Source of the DNA: Rothia mucilaginosa ATCC 25296
GTDB taxonomy: Bacteria > Actinomycetota > Actinomycetes > Actinomycetales > Micrococcaceae
DNA length: 64,000 nt
Reading direction: 5' to 3'
Assembly: GCF_000175615.1 (NCBI RefSeq)
Contig: NZ_ACVO01000001.1
Span: 1 to 64,000 of the forward strand
Every line of letters starts with the position of its first letter. Position 1 is the first letter of the stretch. The translations under genes and the position numbers were made by a program. Below the pieces are notes generated by a model, which saw nothing but the letters and a program-made list of their open reading frames with translations, did no database searches and was not told the DNA's origin. Positions 55,613 through 64,000 of the stretch are shown here, in pieces.

Positions 55613-57493
55613 ATGACTACCCCCGAGAAGAAACTCGAGAACGCCGAGCGCAACGCCGAGCGAGGCGCCACCCCCACCGTGGCGACCTCGCCCTTCGTGC
55701 GCTCCGTCGCATCCCTGAAGGACGCCATCAGCTACGGCGAAGGACGAGTCCCCGAAACCGTGCTGCTCGACGCCGCCGAAACCCTCGAACGTCTCAGCCA
55801 ACGCCGCGAACTCTCCACCGAACACACCGTCATCGGCTTCTTCGGTGCGACCGGCAGCGGCAAATCCACGCTCTTCAACGCCATCGCCGGGCAGAACATT
55901 GCCCTCTCCGCTCCCACACGCCCGACCACCTCCACTGTGCAGGCGGCAATCTGGGAAGCCGAAGGCAGCGAAGAGCTACTTGACTGGCTCGGCATCGACA
56001 AGCGCGTCTACCCGCAAACTCAGGCGCTCGCCGCTGAAGGAGAGGCAACCGAGGGTAACGAAGCCAGCGGAAACAATAAAGTAGCCGGGGGAGTGGCGGC
56101 ACCCAATGCTGTCACCGAACCGGCACCCGGACTCTTCAACCGCATCCGCCGCGCAGTCGGCGGACGCGGCGAAATGCGCACCCGCACCGGCGGCCTCATC
56201 CTGCTGGATATGCCCGACTTCGACTCGGTCACCACCACCAACCGCGACCTCGCCGCCCGCATGATGCGCTACGTAGACGTACTCGTCTGGGTTGTCGACC
56301 CCCAAAAATACGCCGACGCCGTCATCCACCGCGACTTCATGGTGCCGCTTGCCGCATCCGGCGCGCAGGCGCTCTGCGTGCTCAACCAGGCGGATAAACT
56401 CGCACCCGCCGAGGTGCCCGCCGTGCTCGCTTCCCTCACCCGCCTGCTCCAGGCTGAGGGCACCGAAGCGCACCTGCTCGCCGCACCCATTGCCGTCTCC
56501 GCACGAACCGGTGAGGGCATCGACGTGCTCCGCGACCTGCTCGCCCAGGTAGCCGCCGCCAAGAGCCTATCCCTGCAGCGAACCGACGCGCAGCTGCACG
56601 CCACCGCCTCCCAGCTGCGCACCTACGCCGGGGGAGAGGGGACCGTGCTCGCCGGAGCCTACGCCCTCGAAGCGGAGCAGAAGCTCGTGAAGGCATGCTA
56701 CACCTCCAGCCAGGCAGAGCAGGTTCTGGAGGCGGCAACCGCCTCCTACCGCCGCGCCGCGGGTCAGCACACCGGCTGGATCCTCACCCGCTGGATGAGC
56801 CGCCTGAAGGCTGACCCCCTGCGCCGCCTACACCTGGGGCAGCAAGAGGAAACGAAGAGTGCATCTAAGGCCAAGAAGTCCGCTGGTATGCTCGGTTCCG
56901 ATAGCGAGAACGCACCCGAGCTGGTGGCATCCTCGCTACCCCCGCTGAGCGCCGCGCAGAAGGCAGGCATGGCAAACGCCGTGCGCCAATACAGCAAGCA
57001 GATGGCGGCGCGCATCGACGAACCGTGGAAGCGCAGCATGAAGGAAGCCGCCCTCTCCCGCGAGGCGGAGCTACCCGAACTGCTCGAACGCGACATGGTG
57101 CGCATCGACTACGGTCTGGGCCGCACCCGCGCCCCCTGGGTCATCTTCAACGCCCTGCAGTGGATCGCGCTACTGAGTGCCCTGGCGGGCGTCGGCTGGC
57201 TGACCCTGATTTCCGGCATGGCGTACCTGCAGATTCAACTGCCGCCCGCCCCGACCCCCGAGGGCTCCCCGGTGCCCCTGCCGACCCTGCTTCTGCTACT
57301 GGGCATACTCCTTGGCATCGCCTCGGCGGGTGTGGGCAGGCTACTTACCGCTATGGGCTCACGCTACTACGCGCGTAGGTTGCGGGGTCGCCTGCAGACC
57401 GGCATGGAGAAGGCGGTGCAGTCCTGCGTGGTCGCCCCGGTACAGCAGGAAGCAAAGCGCCTCAACGCCTACCGCAAGGCGCTGGACATTTAG
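55613..57493 (+). CDS. Dynamin-like GTPase, second of a pair
   Basis: GTPase of 626 residues. P-loop GFFGATGSGKSTLFNAIAG at about 75-93, G3 ILLDMPDFDSV, G4 VLNQADKL. The C-terminal part has two membrane helices at about 500-535 and 560-585 (WIALLSALAGVGWLTLISG and LLLLLGILLGIASAGVGRLL), followed by a basic end. It pairs with the preceding GTPase, 48 bases away. Hetero-oligomers are known for such pairs in other bacteria. Annotation as an ABC transporter, sometimes seen for this family, is not supported because the ABC signature motif is absent. Confidence 0.83.
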   Translation: MTTPEKKLENAERNAERGATPTVATSPFVRSVASLKDAISYGEGRVPETVLLDAAETLERLSQRRELSTEHTVIGFFGATGSGKSTLFNAIAGQNIALSAPTRPTTSTVQAAIWEAEGSEELLDWLGIDKRVYPQTQALAAEGEATEGNEASGNNKVAGGVAAPNAVTEPAPGLFNRIRRAVGGRGEMRTRTGGLILLDMPDFDSVTTTNRDLAARMMRYVDVLVWVVDPQKYADAVIHRDFMVPLAASGAQALCVLNQADKLAPAEVPAVLASLTRLLQAEGTEAHLLAAPIAVSARTGEGIDVLRDLLAQVAAAKSLSLQRTDAQLHATASQLRTYAGGEGTVLAGAYALEAEQKLVKACYTSSQAEQVLEAATASYRRAAGQHTGWILTRWMSRLKADPLRRLHLGQQEETKSASKAKKSAGMLGSDSENAPELVASSLPPLSAAQKAGMANAVRQYSKQMAARIDEPWKRSMKEAALSREAELPELLERDMVRIDYGLGRTRAPWVIFNALQWIALLSALAGVGWLTLISGMAYLQIQLPPAPTPEGSPVPLPTLLLLLGILLGIASAGVGRLLTAMGSRYYARRLRGRLQTGMEKAVQSCVVAPVQQEAKRLNAYRKALDI

Positions 57494-57550
57494 CGGCATA
57501 TCACCTGCGAAACCGCATCAGGACAAGCCTCATCAGACTAAGAGCGCACA

Positions 57551-57595
57551 AAAGAATCCCTCCCCACCTCAACCGAGGCGGGGAGGGATTCTTTT
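57551..57595. terminator. Bidirectional terminator between the GTPases and the IclR gene
   Basis: AAAGAATCCCTCCCC...GGGGAGGGATTCTTTT with A- and T-runs on both sides, placed between two convergent genes. Confidence 0.88.
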
Positions 57596-57620
57596 CGTTA
57601 AATCTATACGCTACTGAAGC

Positions 57621-58517
57621 TTAGTCCTCTTCAGTGCTCTCAGCGCAGGGAGCCTGCTGAGACGCCGCAAGCTCACGCAGACCGTCCGTAATCGCCTGAG
57701 CAGCCTTAACGACCAGCTCAGGGTAGTTGCGGTTCGGCTGGCGGGTCATGCGGTCAATCGGGCCTGAGATAGACACCGCCGCAATCACCTTGCCACCGGG
57801 CGCACGCACCGGAGCAGAGACCGAGGCGGTACCGCGCTCGCGCTCACCTACGGACTGCGCCCAACCGATGCGGCGCACAGCCGCGAGCATGGCGGCGCTG
57901 AAGTGGGCGTCGCGCAGGCCTTCAACAATGCGGTTCTGGTCTTCCCAGGCCAGCAGAACCTGGGCTGCGGAACCAGCCTGCATGGACAGCTGGGTGCCTA
58001 CCGGGATGGATTCGTGCATGCCGGAGGGTCGTGCCGCGGTTGCCGCACATACACGCCAGTCGCCCTGGCGGCGGTACAGCTGGGTGGACTCGTCAGCTTC
58101 GAGGCTGAGCTTCTGCAGAATCGGGTCTGCCACGGTGATGAGCTCATCGGAAATGGTGGCGGACGCGAGTTCGGTCAGGCGGGGTCCGAGCATGAAGCGT
58201 CCCTGCACGTCACGGGCTACGAGACGGTGGTGAGCCAGCGCCACGGCGAGGCGGTGCGCGGTGGGGCGTGCCAGACCGGTTGCCTTGACGAGGTCGCCCA
58301 GGGATACGGGGCCTGCCTCGAGGCAGTCAAGAATGAGGGTTGCCTTGTCGAGCACGCCAACGCCGGAGGAGCCGTGGGAGTGTACCTCTACCATCTGCTC
58401 GTCGGCGGCCATGTGTTCGGGCGGCTTGACAGGGTCGACAATCGGTGCGTTGTGGTGTGTGGATGCGTTGGGGTGACGCATTCCGTGTGCGTTAAAACGT
58501 GATGCGGAAGGAGTCAT
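57621..58517 (-). CDS. IclR-family regulator of leucine biosynthesis (NdgR/LtbR type)
   Basis: Transcription regulator of 298 residues, divergent from leuCD. In Streptomyces and corynebacteria the regulator in this position (NdgR, LtbR) controls leuCD and other amino-acid genes. The N-terminal 40 residues are a polar extension. The winged HTH lies at about 55-110 (GPVSLGDLVKATGLARPTAHRLAVAL). The IclR effector domain follows, with STQLYRRQGDWRVC, GSAAQVLLAW and IAAVSISGP. The start ATG at 58517 has a TAGAAT box six bases upstream overlapped by a palindrome, suggesting leaderless transcription and autoregulation. The effector is unknown. Confidence 0.9.
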   Translation of the reverse strand: MTPSASRFNAHGMRHPNASTHHNAPIVDPVKPPEHMAADEQMVEVHSHGSSGVGVLDKATLILDCLEAGPVSLGDLVKATGLARPTAHRLAVALAHHRLVARDVQGRFMLGPRLTELASATISDELITVADPILQKLSLEADESTQLYRRQGDWRVCAATAARPSGMHESIPVGTQLSMQAGSAAQVLLAWEDQNRIVEGLRDAHFSAAMLAAVRRIGWAQSVGERERGTASVSAPVRAPGGKVIAAVSISGPIDRMTRQPNRNYPELVVKAAQAITDGLRELAASQQAPCAESTEED

Positions 58518-58521
58518 TCTT

Positions 58522-58540
58522 ATATTCTATCTCAGAATAT
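58522..58540. promoter_or_regulatory. Palindromic operator over the IclR gene promoter
   Basis: ATATTCT-ATCTC-AGAATAT is a perfect seven-base inverted repeat. It overlaps the minus-strand -10 box TAGAAT (58524-58529) that drives the regulator gene. It is a good candidate site for autorepression and possibly for control of the divergent leuCD. Confidence 0.55.
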
Positions 58541-58927
58541 GAAAGATACCCCGGACTTCATGGACTCTTTGGGGTGCAGAGCTGAAGATGGAATCACCCC
58601 CTACGGGATAAATTATGAACTTTTCATAATAAGTGTTTGTGTGGGTTTATGGGTGAAAACATGCGAAAAGACGCAGAAAAATGCGAATAATCCCGCAAAA
58701 TTACCCTGGAGTCATAGAGTAAACCCACATAAAAACACTCGCTAGTTCGGGGTGTTTCTAGGCCGTCTCACAGGCTAAGAATCCGTGAAAAAATATGCGA
58801 CACGCCGCAGGGAAATACCGATTTGAGGATCCCATCGGGTACATAATCCGCCCCTCAACTCCGCAAACTTGCGGCACGCACCACACCGAACGCATCCACC
58901 GTAGGAACGCATCAAGCAGGAGAAAGC
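58541..58927 (+). other. leuCD upstream region
   Basis: No gene is supported. A possible -10 box TACATAAT lies at about 58840-58847, which would give a leader of some 75 bases. No Leu-codon-rich leader peptide is visible, so attenuation by translation is not supported. The region ends in GGAG before the ATG at 58928. The stretch 58590-58745 is AT-rich. Confidence 0.4.
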
Positions 58928-60370
58928 ATGACTAGCGAACAGAACGCAACCACCGCGGGCACCCGTCCGCGCACCCTGGCAGAAAAAGTCTGGGACGCAC
59001 ACGTCGTCGTCCCCGGTGAAAACGGCAAGCCCGACCTGCTCTACATCGACCTGCAGCTACTGCACGAAGTGACCTCCCCCCAGGCATTCGAAGGCCTGCG
59101 CATCGAGAACCGCCCCCTGCGCCGCCTCGACCTGACCATCGCCACCGAGGACCACAACACCCCCACCGACAACATCTTCGGCACCATCGCCGACCTGACC
59201 AGCCGCACCCAGATCGAGACCCTGCGCCGCAACGCCGCAGAGTTCGGCGTGCGCATCCACTCCCTCGGCGATGAGGAACAGGGCATCGTGCACGTGGTCG
59301 GCCCGCAGCTGGGTCTGACCATGCCCGGCATGACCATCGTCTGCGGTGACTCCCACACCTCCACCCACGGTGCGTTCGGCGCTCTCGCGTTCGGTATCGG
59401 CACCTCCGAGGTGGAACACGTCATGGCGACCCAGACCCTGCCCCTGGCACGCTTCAAGACCATGGCAATCAACGTTGAAGGCACCCTCAAGCCCGGCGTG
59501 ACCGCAAAGGACATCATCCTCGCTGTCATCGCGCAGATTGGTACCGGCGGCGGTCAGGGCTACGTGCTCGAATACCGCGGCTCCGCGATCCGTTCCCTCT
59601 CCATGGAGGGCCGCATGACCATGTGCAACATGTCCATCGAGGCGGGCGCACGCGCCGGCATGGTCGCCCCCGACGAGACCACCTTCGAGTACATCAAGGG
59701 TCGCCAGCACGCGCCCAAGGGTGAAGAGTGGGACAAGGCAGTCGAGTACTGGAAGAGCCTGCCCACCGACGAAGGCGCCGTCTTCGACAAGGAAATCTTC
59801 ATCAACGCTGACGAGCTCGAACCCTTCGTCACCTGGGGCACCAACCCCGGTCAGGGTATTCCGCTGAGCCATGCCGTTCCCTCCCCGGACGACTTCGAGG
59901 ACGAGAACGACAAGGTCGCAGCAGAACGCGCCCTCGAATACATGGACCTGGAGGCGGGTACCCCCATGAAGGAGATTCCCGTGGACGTCGTCTTCCTGGG
60001 CTCCTGCACCAACTCCCGCATCGAGGATTTGCGCGCCGCAGCAGACATCGTGCGTGGCCGCACCATCGCCGAGAACGTACGCATGATGGTCGTGCCCGGA
60101 TCCCAGAAGGTCCGCGCGCAGGCAGAAGCAGAAGGCCTGGACAAGGTCTTCAAGGACTTCGGTGCCGACTGGCGCTTCGCCGGCTGCTCCATGTGCCTGG
60201 GCATGAACCCCGATCAGTTGGCACCCGGTGAGCGTTGCGCCTCCACCTCGAACCGTAACTTTGAGGGCCGCCAGGGTAAGGGTGGTCGCACCCACCTGGT
60301 CTCCCCGGTGGTTGCTGCCGCAACCGCTGTGCGCGGTACCCTGTCCGCCCCGTCCGACGTCGTGGCCTAG
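58928..60370 (+). CDS. leuC: 3-isopropylmalate dehydratase large subunit
   Basis: Iron-sulfur aconitase-family subunit of 480 residues that, with LeuD, isomerises 2-isopropylmalate to 3-isopropylmalate. The 4Fe-4S ligands are visible as Cys in [10 protein letters not shown] and as the pair in [14 protein letters not shown]-terminal [39 protein letters not shown] and the C-terminal [20 protein letters not shown] are characteristic. It is divergent from the IclR regulator and 26 bases ahead of leuD. The next enzyme, LeuB, is at 8985-10040. Confidence 0.97.
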   Translation: MTSEQNATTAGTRPRTLAEKVWDAHVVVPGENGKPDLLYIDLQLLHEVTSPQAFEGLRIENRPLRRLDLTIATEDHNTPTDNIFGTIADLTSRTQIETLRRNAAEFGVRIHSLGDEEQGIVHVVGPQLGLTMPGMTIVCGDSHTSTHGAFGALAFGIGTSEVEHVMATQTLPLARFKTMAINVEGTLKPGVTAKDIILAVIAQIGTGGGQGYVLEYRGSAIRSLSMEGRMTMCNMSIEAGARAGMVAPDETTFEYIKGRQHAPKGEEWDKAVEYWKSLPTDEGAVFDKEIFINADELEPFVTWGTNPGQGIPLSHAVPSPDDFEDENDKVAAERALEYMDLEAGTPMKEIPVDVVFLGSCTNSRIEDLRAAADIVRGRTIAENVRMMVVPGSQKVRAQAEAEGLDKVFKDFGADWRFAGCSMCLGMNPDQLAPGERCASTSNRNFEGRQGKGGRTHLVSPVVAAATAVRGTLSAPSDVVA

Positions 60371-60396
60371 CACGCCGCTATAGCTAAGGAGCCATT

Positions 60397-60990
60397 ATGG
60401 AACCCATTATTAAGCACACCGGCATTGGCGTGCCGCTGCGTTCTTCGAATATTGATACCGACCAGATTATTCCCGCCGTCTACCTCAAGCGAGTGACCAA
60501 GACCGGCTTCGACGATGCCCTCTTCGCTAACTGGCGTAAGGACCCCGAGTTCATCCTGAACCAGGAGCCCTACAAGCATGGTAGCGTGCTGGTTGCGGGC
60601 CCGGACTTCGGTACCGGTTCTTCCCGTGAGCACGCCGTGTGGGCGTTGCGCGACTACGGTTTCAAGGTCGTTATTTCTGCTCGTTTTGCCGATATTTTCC
60701 GCGGCAACTCGGGCAAGCAGGGTCTGGTTACCGCGCAGGTTGCACAGGACGATATCGAGCTGATTTGGAAGGCGCTGGAGCACGAGCCCGGCACCGAAAT
60801 CACCGTTGACCTGGAGTCCAAGACCGTAACCGTGGGTGCGCTGGTTGTTCCCTTCGAGATTGACGACTACGTGCGTTGGCGCCTCATGGAGGGTCTGGAC
60901 GATATCGGTCTGACCCTGCAGAACCTCGAGGCTATTGAGGCGTACGAGGCGAAGCGCCCCTCCTGGATGCCCCGTACTCAGGAACTCTAA
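60397..60990 (+). CDS. leuD: 3-isopropylmalate dehydratase small subunit
   Basis: Swivel-domain subunit of 197 residues that completes the isopropylmalate isomerase with LeuC. Family motifs are [32 protein letters not shown] and the [11 protein letters not shown] loop. It has its own ribosome binding site (AAGGAG) and is co-transcribed with leuC. A strong terminator follows. Confidence 0.97.
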   Translation: MEPIIKHTGIGVPLRSSNIDTDQIIPAVYLKRVTKTGFDDALFANWRKDPEFILNQEPYKHGSVLVAGPDFGTGSSREHAVWALRDYGFKVVISARFADIFRGNSGKQGLVTAQVAQDDIELIWKALEHEPGTEITVDLESKTVTVGALVVPFEIDDYVRWRLMEGLDDIGLTLQNLEAIEAYEAKRPSWMPRTQEL

Positions 60991-61017
60991 GCCGAGAGCT
61001 CTAAAACCTAGAGATAT

Positions 61018-61065
61018 AAAGCTCGAAGGCGGCGACTGAAACAGTTGCCGCCTTCGAGCTTTTCT
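61018..61065 (+). terminator. Terminator after leuCD
   Basis: AAAGCTCGAAGGCGGC...GCCGCCTTCGAGCTTTTCT, a long perfect outer stem with an inner ACT/AGT pair. Confidence 0.9.
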
Positions 61066-61091
61066 GTACCCAAAAACCTGGCACACATATG

Positions 61092-61127
61092 AATGTGCCT
61101 CCCCGGAACTTCCGGGGAGGCACATTT
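61092..61127 (-). terminator. Terminator after the second glycine-rich protein gene
   Basis: AATGTGCCTCCCCGG-AACT-TCCGGGGAGGCACATT, placed just past the minus-strand stop codon. It is symmetrical enough to act on both strands. Confidence 0.85.
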
Positions 61128-61136
61128 ATTGACTAT

Positions 61137-62588
61137 CTAGAGCGCGCCCTCAGTGATGGGGGTGTTCAGGGTTGCGTTCTCGGTGCAGCTGTACAGCGCC
61201 GCAGAACCGGGGGAGCGCACGCCCGCGGTCGGGTTCGCGTTCTTCGCGGTGGCAAGTGCGAAGTCAGAAACCACTTCGTGGTTAATGTAGCTGCCGCCTG
61301 CGCCACCGCCGCTGCTCAGGGAGCTGAGCGAGTAGATGTTGCCCTCGTTCTCGAACTGCACCTGGCGGCCGAAAACGCTCTCGCGGTACGCACCGATGGT
61401 CCAGATGTTCAGGCCTGCGCCGCCGCCGCCGTAGCCAGCGCCTCCGCCGGATGCTACGGAAGTGAGAGAAAGCTTGCCATGGGTGCGGGAGAGCAGGGCG
61501 CCTGAACCGCCCTTGCCGCGGTAGGAGCCGGTTGCGTCGGCGCCGCCGGTGCCCTTCTCGCCCTCGACCACGGAGTCACCCTCGTACATGTAGTAGCGAG
61601 GGAAGTCGTAGGTTTCGAACCATGGGTCGGACATGGGCATGAGCTTCAGCTCGTTATTCTCGTCGAGAACGCCGACCAGCGCCTCACCGAGGGTACCCGC
61701 CACGCCGGAGCGGCCAGCGGTACCGCCGGTGACCATGAAGCGCATGTCGAGGGTCTTGTCGTCCTCGTCGAGGGGCTTGAATTCCTGGTAGGGGCTTGCC
61801 ATGAGCATGCCACCCTGACCGGTGTTGTCGGTGCCCAGGTCGCCGCCTGCGCTACCGCCTGCGGTGGTGGATGCGTCACGGCCGTCCGGCGCTACGCGCA
61901 GTGCCGGGTTCAGCTGGTCCTTGGGCTGAGTATCGAAGACGCCCTGGTGGGTGGTGAGGGTGCCGAGCTGTGCGCCGCCACCACCGGCACCTGCGACAGC
62001 AACAATGGTGACTGCGCCGTCGCGAACGAGTTCGACCGCGGAGGAACCGCCGCCGGACGCGCCGTACACGTAGCCGCTATCAGTGCCCACTACCTGCGCG
62101 CTACCGGTTGCTTTGCTAGAACCGGTGGAGTCGCCGCCTGCCGCGTAGCCTTCGCCGCCGAGTGCGGGCTGTGCGCCGGCTGCGGAGCCGACGCCACCGT
62201 TACCCGCCCAGACGCGCAGGATGTCACCGGACTTAACCGCCAGAACGCCGCTGAGCTGTGCACCGGCACCGCCGCCAGACAGGGCCGCGTTCGTGACATC
62301 GGTCAGGTATTGGGGAGTGAAGGAGGTTGCGGCACCGCCGGCACCTCCCACGAGGTCGAAGCGTACTCGTCCAACGCCTTCAGGGACGAGCCATTCGGTG
62401 TATGCGCCAGCCTTGTCGTCGTAGCCGGTTACAGTCGGCTTGAGGGTGAGGGCGGGGGAGCAGGTGGGCTCGCCGCTTGCCGCCCATGCGGGGACGGTTG
62501 CGCTGGCAAGGATAACGGGGGCGCTCCATGCCGCGCCCTGTACGAGGCGACGGCGCGAAATGCGTGATGCAGTGTTGTGATGTGTCAT
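61137..62588 (-). CDS. Tat-exported glycine-rich protein, paralogue of 7375-8802
   Basis: Protein of 483 residues with a twin-arginine signal (SRRRLVQGAAWSAPVILASATVPAWA), almost the same wording as the paralogue. The mature protein starts TCSPALTLKP, then a beta segment (EWLVPEGVGRVRFDLVGGAGG), Gly-rich turns (GASGGGSSAVELV, VASGGGAGYGGGGAG, GGGAGGSYI) and the closing TAGVRSPGSAALYSC. The matching signal, block order and C-terminal GVR(N/S)PG show common descent. Overall the two are well diverged. There is no anchor. Function is unknown. Confidence 0.8.
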   Translation of the reverse strand: MTHHNTASRISRRRLVQGAAWSAPVILASATVPAWAASGEPTCSPALTLKPTVTGYDDKAGAYTEWLVPEGVGRVRFDLVGGAGGAATSFTPQYLTDVTNAALSGGGAGAQLSGVLAVKSGDILRVWAGNGGVGSAAGAQPALGGEGYAAGGDSTGSSKATGSAQVVGTDSGYVYGASGGGSSAVELVRDGAVTIVAVAGAGGGGAQLGTLTTHQGVFDTQPKDQLNPALRVAPDGRDASTTAGGSAGGDLGTDNTGQGGMLMASPYQEFKPLDEDDKTLDMRFMVTGGTAGRSGVAGTLGEALVGVLDENNELKLMPMSDPWFETYDFPRYYMYEGDSVVEGEKGTGGADATGSYRGKGGSGALLSRTHGKLSLTSVASGGGAGYGGGGAGLNIWTIGAYRESVFGRQVQFENEGNIYSLSSLSSGGGAGGSYINHEVVSDFALATAKNANPTAGVRSPGSAALYSCTENATLNTPITEGAL

Positions 62589-63128
62589 ATTTGGGGTCCT
62601 CCGGTAGTTCGCGGATGCAGCCGCGAAGTGACCTGTGGTTGGTTGCGATACGCCGTGGTTTTCGGTTGACTTTCGAATATTTACGGTGATGTTGAAGTGA
62701 ATTTTTGAAGTTGAAGTGAAGCAGGAAGCCGAACCGTTTTAGTTGGGCGTTATCGCAAGGTTGTATGCAGTGAATGTACGCCCGTTCCCTGCCGTGAGGC
62801 TCCGTACTGCATGGAGTGACGGCAATGCCGGCGCCGATGCCGCAGTTGAGAGCTGGTGGGTTTCTCCTTGAGAGTGGAGGCACCGCTCAGCGGGCACGAG
62901 TGTGCACGTTATTGTAGGGGCGAGGTTGCTCTCAAGTTCAAATTTGTGCGTCAAAAAGAAGAAACTAACGTCAAATTTTGGCGAAGAACCAGAAAATGTT
63001 TGCATTAGTGTGAATATTTGTGTATCTTTTTGTCTTTTCTAGATCTGATTCTGAGGAGGGGTCAGAGCGGTTTTTCACATACACAACAGAGCAAAATCTC
63101 AGTCGCGGGTTCCAAAGGTTCTTCAGTG
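62589..63128. other. Long divergent region between the glycine-rich gene and murA
   Basis: No gene is supported. On the minus strand a -10-like TACAAT lies near 62910-62915, which would give the glycine-rich gene a leader of about 320 bases, as long as that of its paralogue. The leader contains GGCATCGGCGCCGGCATTGCC-type inverted pairs near 62820-62840. Close to the start it holds GGAGGACC as ribosome binding site. The stretch 62930-63060 is AT-rich. Confidence 0.4.
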
Positions 63129-63157
63129 TTTGGAGCACCTTTACGCAGGGCTTAGAA
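63129..63157 (+). promoter_or_regulatory. murA promoter
   Basis: TTGGAG at 63129-63134, a 17-base spacer and TAGAAT at 63152-63157. Predicted leader of about 115 bases before the ATG at 63281, with AAAGGA as ribosome binding site. Confidence 0.6.
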
Positions 63158-63280
63158 TAATGATGAATATATGCGCCCGTTTCGCCCTGCTACCGGCAGG
63201 GGCGCGGCACGACAGAACGCGGCGCATCGGCACACTGTTAAAGTTCGGCCTAAACCAGCCGACTCCACAAAGGATTTTTA

Positions 63281-64000
63281 ATGACTGAGAACATCAGCAA
63301 GCTTCGCATTGAAGGTGGCACTCCGCTCGTTGGTGAGGTTCACGTTCGAGGCGCCAAGAACCTGGTGCCCAAGGCGATGGTCGCAGCACTGCACGGTTCG
63401 ACCCCCTCGACCCTGCGTAACGTTCCCGACCTGAGCGATGTCGAAATCGTTACCACCCTCGTGGAGCTGCACGGTGCAAAGGTCGACTACGACCGCGAAG
63501 CTGGTGTTCTGACCCTCAACCCCGCACAGGATGCAACCACCGCCGCAAAGAACGCAGAGGAGATTCAGCTCTTCGGTGGTAATTCCCGCATCCCGATTCT
63601 GATGGTGGGCCCGCTGCTACACACCCTCGGTACCGCACGCATCCCCAACCTGGGTGGTTGCAAGATCGGTGACCGCCCCATCGACTACCACATGTCTGCA
63701 CTGCGCAAGTTCGGCGCAGTCGTTGAGAAGGACGACGAAACCGGCACCACCCTGATTGTTCCCGAAGAGGGTCTGAAGGGTGCAGAGATTGTGCTGAACT
63801 ACCCCTCCGTGGGTGCTACCGAGCAGGTTCTACTCACCGGTGTGCGTGCTAAGGGTAAGACCATCCTGCGCAACGCTGCGATTGAGCCCGAAATTATTGA
63901 CCTGATTGCTGTTCTGCAGAAGATGGGCGCGATTATCTTCATTAACGAGGACCGCACCATCGTCATTGAGGGCGTGGACGAGCTGACCGGCTACGATCAC
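63281..64000 (+). CDS. murA: UDP-N-acetylglucosamine 1-carboxyvinyltransferase (partial, runs off the window)
   Basis: First committed enzyme of peptidoglycan synthesis: transfers enolpyruvate from PEP to UDP-GlcNAc in the cytosol. Only the first 240 codons are present. The reading frame is open to the window end, so the C-terminal part is missing here. Family features are LRIEGGTPLVGEVHVRGAKN with the conserved Lys-Asn, FGGNSRIPILMVGPLL, and LGGCKIGDRPIDYHM. The last contains the active-site cysteine (Cys115 equivalent), so the enzyme should be fosfomycin-sensitive in principle. GATEQVLL follows in the second domain. The promoter is visible at 63129-63157. Confidence 0.95.
   Translation, partial: MTENISKLRIEGGTPLVGEVHVRGAKNLVPKAMVAALHGSTPSTLRNVPDLSDVEIVTTLVELHGAKVDYDREAGVLTLNPAQDATTAAKNAEEIQLFGGNSRIPILMVGPLLHTLGTARIPNLGGCKIGDRPIDYHMSALRKFGAVVEKDDETGTTLIVPEEGLKGAEIVLNYPSVGATEQVLLTGVRAKGKTILRNAAIEPEIIDLIAVLQKMGAIIFINEDRTIVIEGVDELTGYDH

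Overview
The window looks like chromosome of a high-GC Gram-positive bacterium of the family Micrococcaceae, most likely a Rothia close to R. mucilaginosa. This is inferred from moderately high GC codon use, leaderless -10/start arrangements, the gltX/tRNA-Gln/tRNA-Glu and def-fmt-rsmB-rpe gene orders, actinobacterial AceE and dynamin-pair types, and an enterobactin-type siderophore locus, which is reported for R. mucilaginosa. No database search was possible, so the species call is an inference.

Layout. 0-4.4 kb: a MacB/LolD-type ABC exporter, then a small orphan MNT nucleotidyltransferase cassette sitting between two nearly identical terminators. 4.4-6.8 kb: a NarL-type two-component pair. 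7.1-8.8 kb: a Tat-exported glycine-rich protein behind a long structured leader; its paralogue lies at 61.1-62.6 kb. 9-14.5 kb: leuB, ilvE, a fumarylacetoacetase-family hydrolase, gltX and a small membrane protein. 14.7-16.1 kb: tRNA-Gly, tRNA-Gln, tRNA-Glu and tRNA-Val with a decayed duplication of the tRNA-Glu 3' region, followed by an orphan PD-(D/E)XK-like protein. 17.2-21.6 kb: def, fmt, rsmB, rpe. 21.9-38.3 kb: a catecholate siderophore locus with a Tat lipoprotein receptor, two surface proteins, two FecCD permeases, an ATPase, an esterase, a DHB-AMP ligase, a free-standing carrier protein and an EntF-like NRPS. 38.4-40.1 kb: an AT-richer accessory cassette with a secreted beta/gamma-crystallin-like protein and a lipoprotein, again bracketed by duplicated terminators. 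40.2-47.2 kb: aceE, tRNA-Val, gnd, cysE, cysK. 47.6-53.0 kb: five tandem, strongly diverged paralogous lipoproteins. 53.6-57.5 kb: two dynamin-like GTPases. 57.6-61 kb: an IclR regulator divergent from leuCD. 63.3 kb to the end: the start of murA.

How the genes work together. The siderophore locus combines chain assembly (activation of dihydroxybenzoate, loading on a small aryl carrier, condensation with serine, cyclisation/release), uptake (receptor, permeases, ATPase) and intracellular iron release (esterase). The genes that make dihydroxybenzoate, the phosphopantetheinyl transferase and any MbtH partner are not in this window. leuB, ilvE and leuCD serve branched-chain amino acid synthesis. 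cysE and cysK form the two-step cysteine pathway. The most unusual parts are the five-lipoprotein array, the two terminator-bracketed cassettes, the surface proteins embedded in the siderophore locus, and the hairpin-rich spacer between the transporter ATPase and the esterase.
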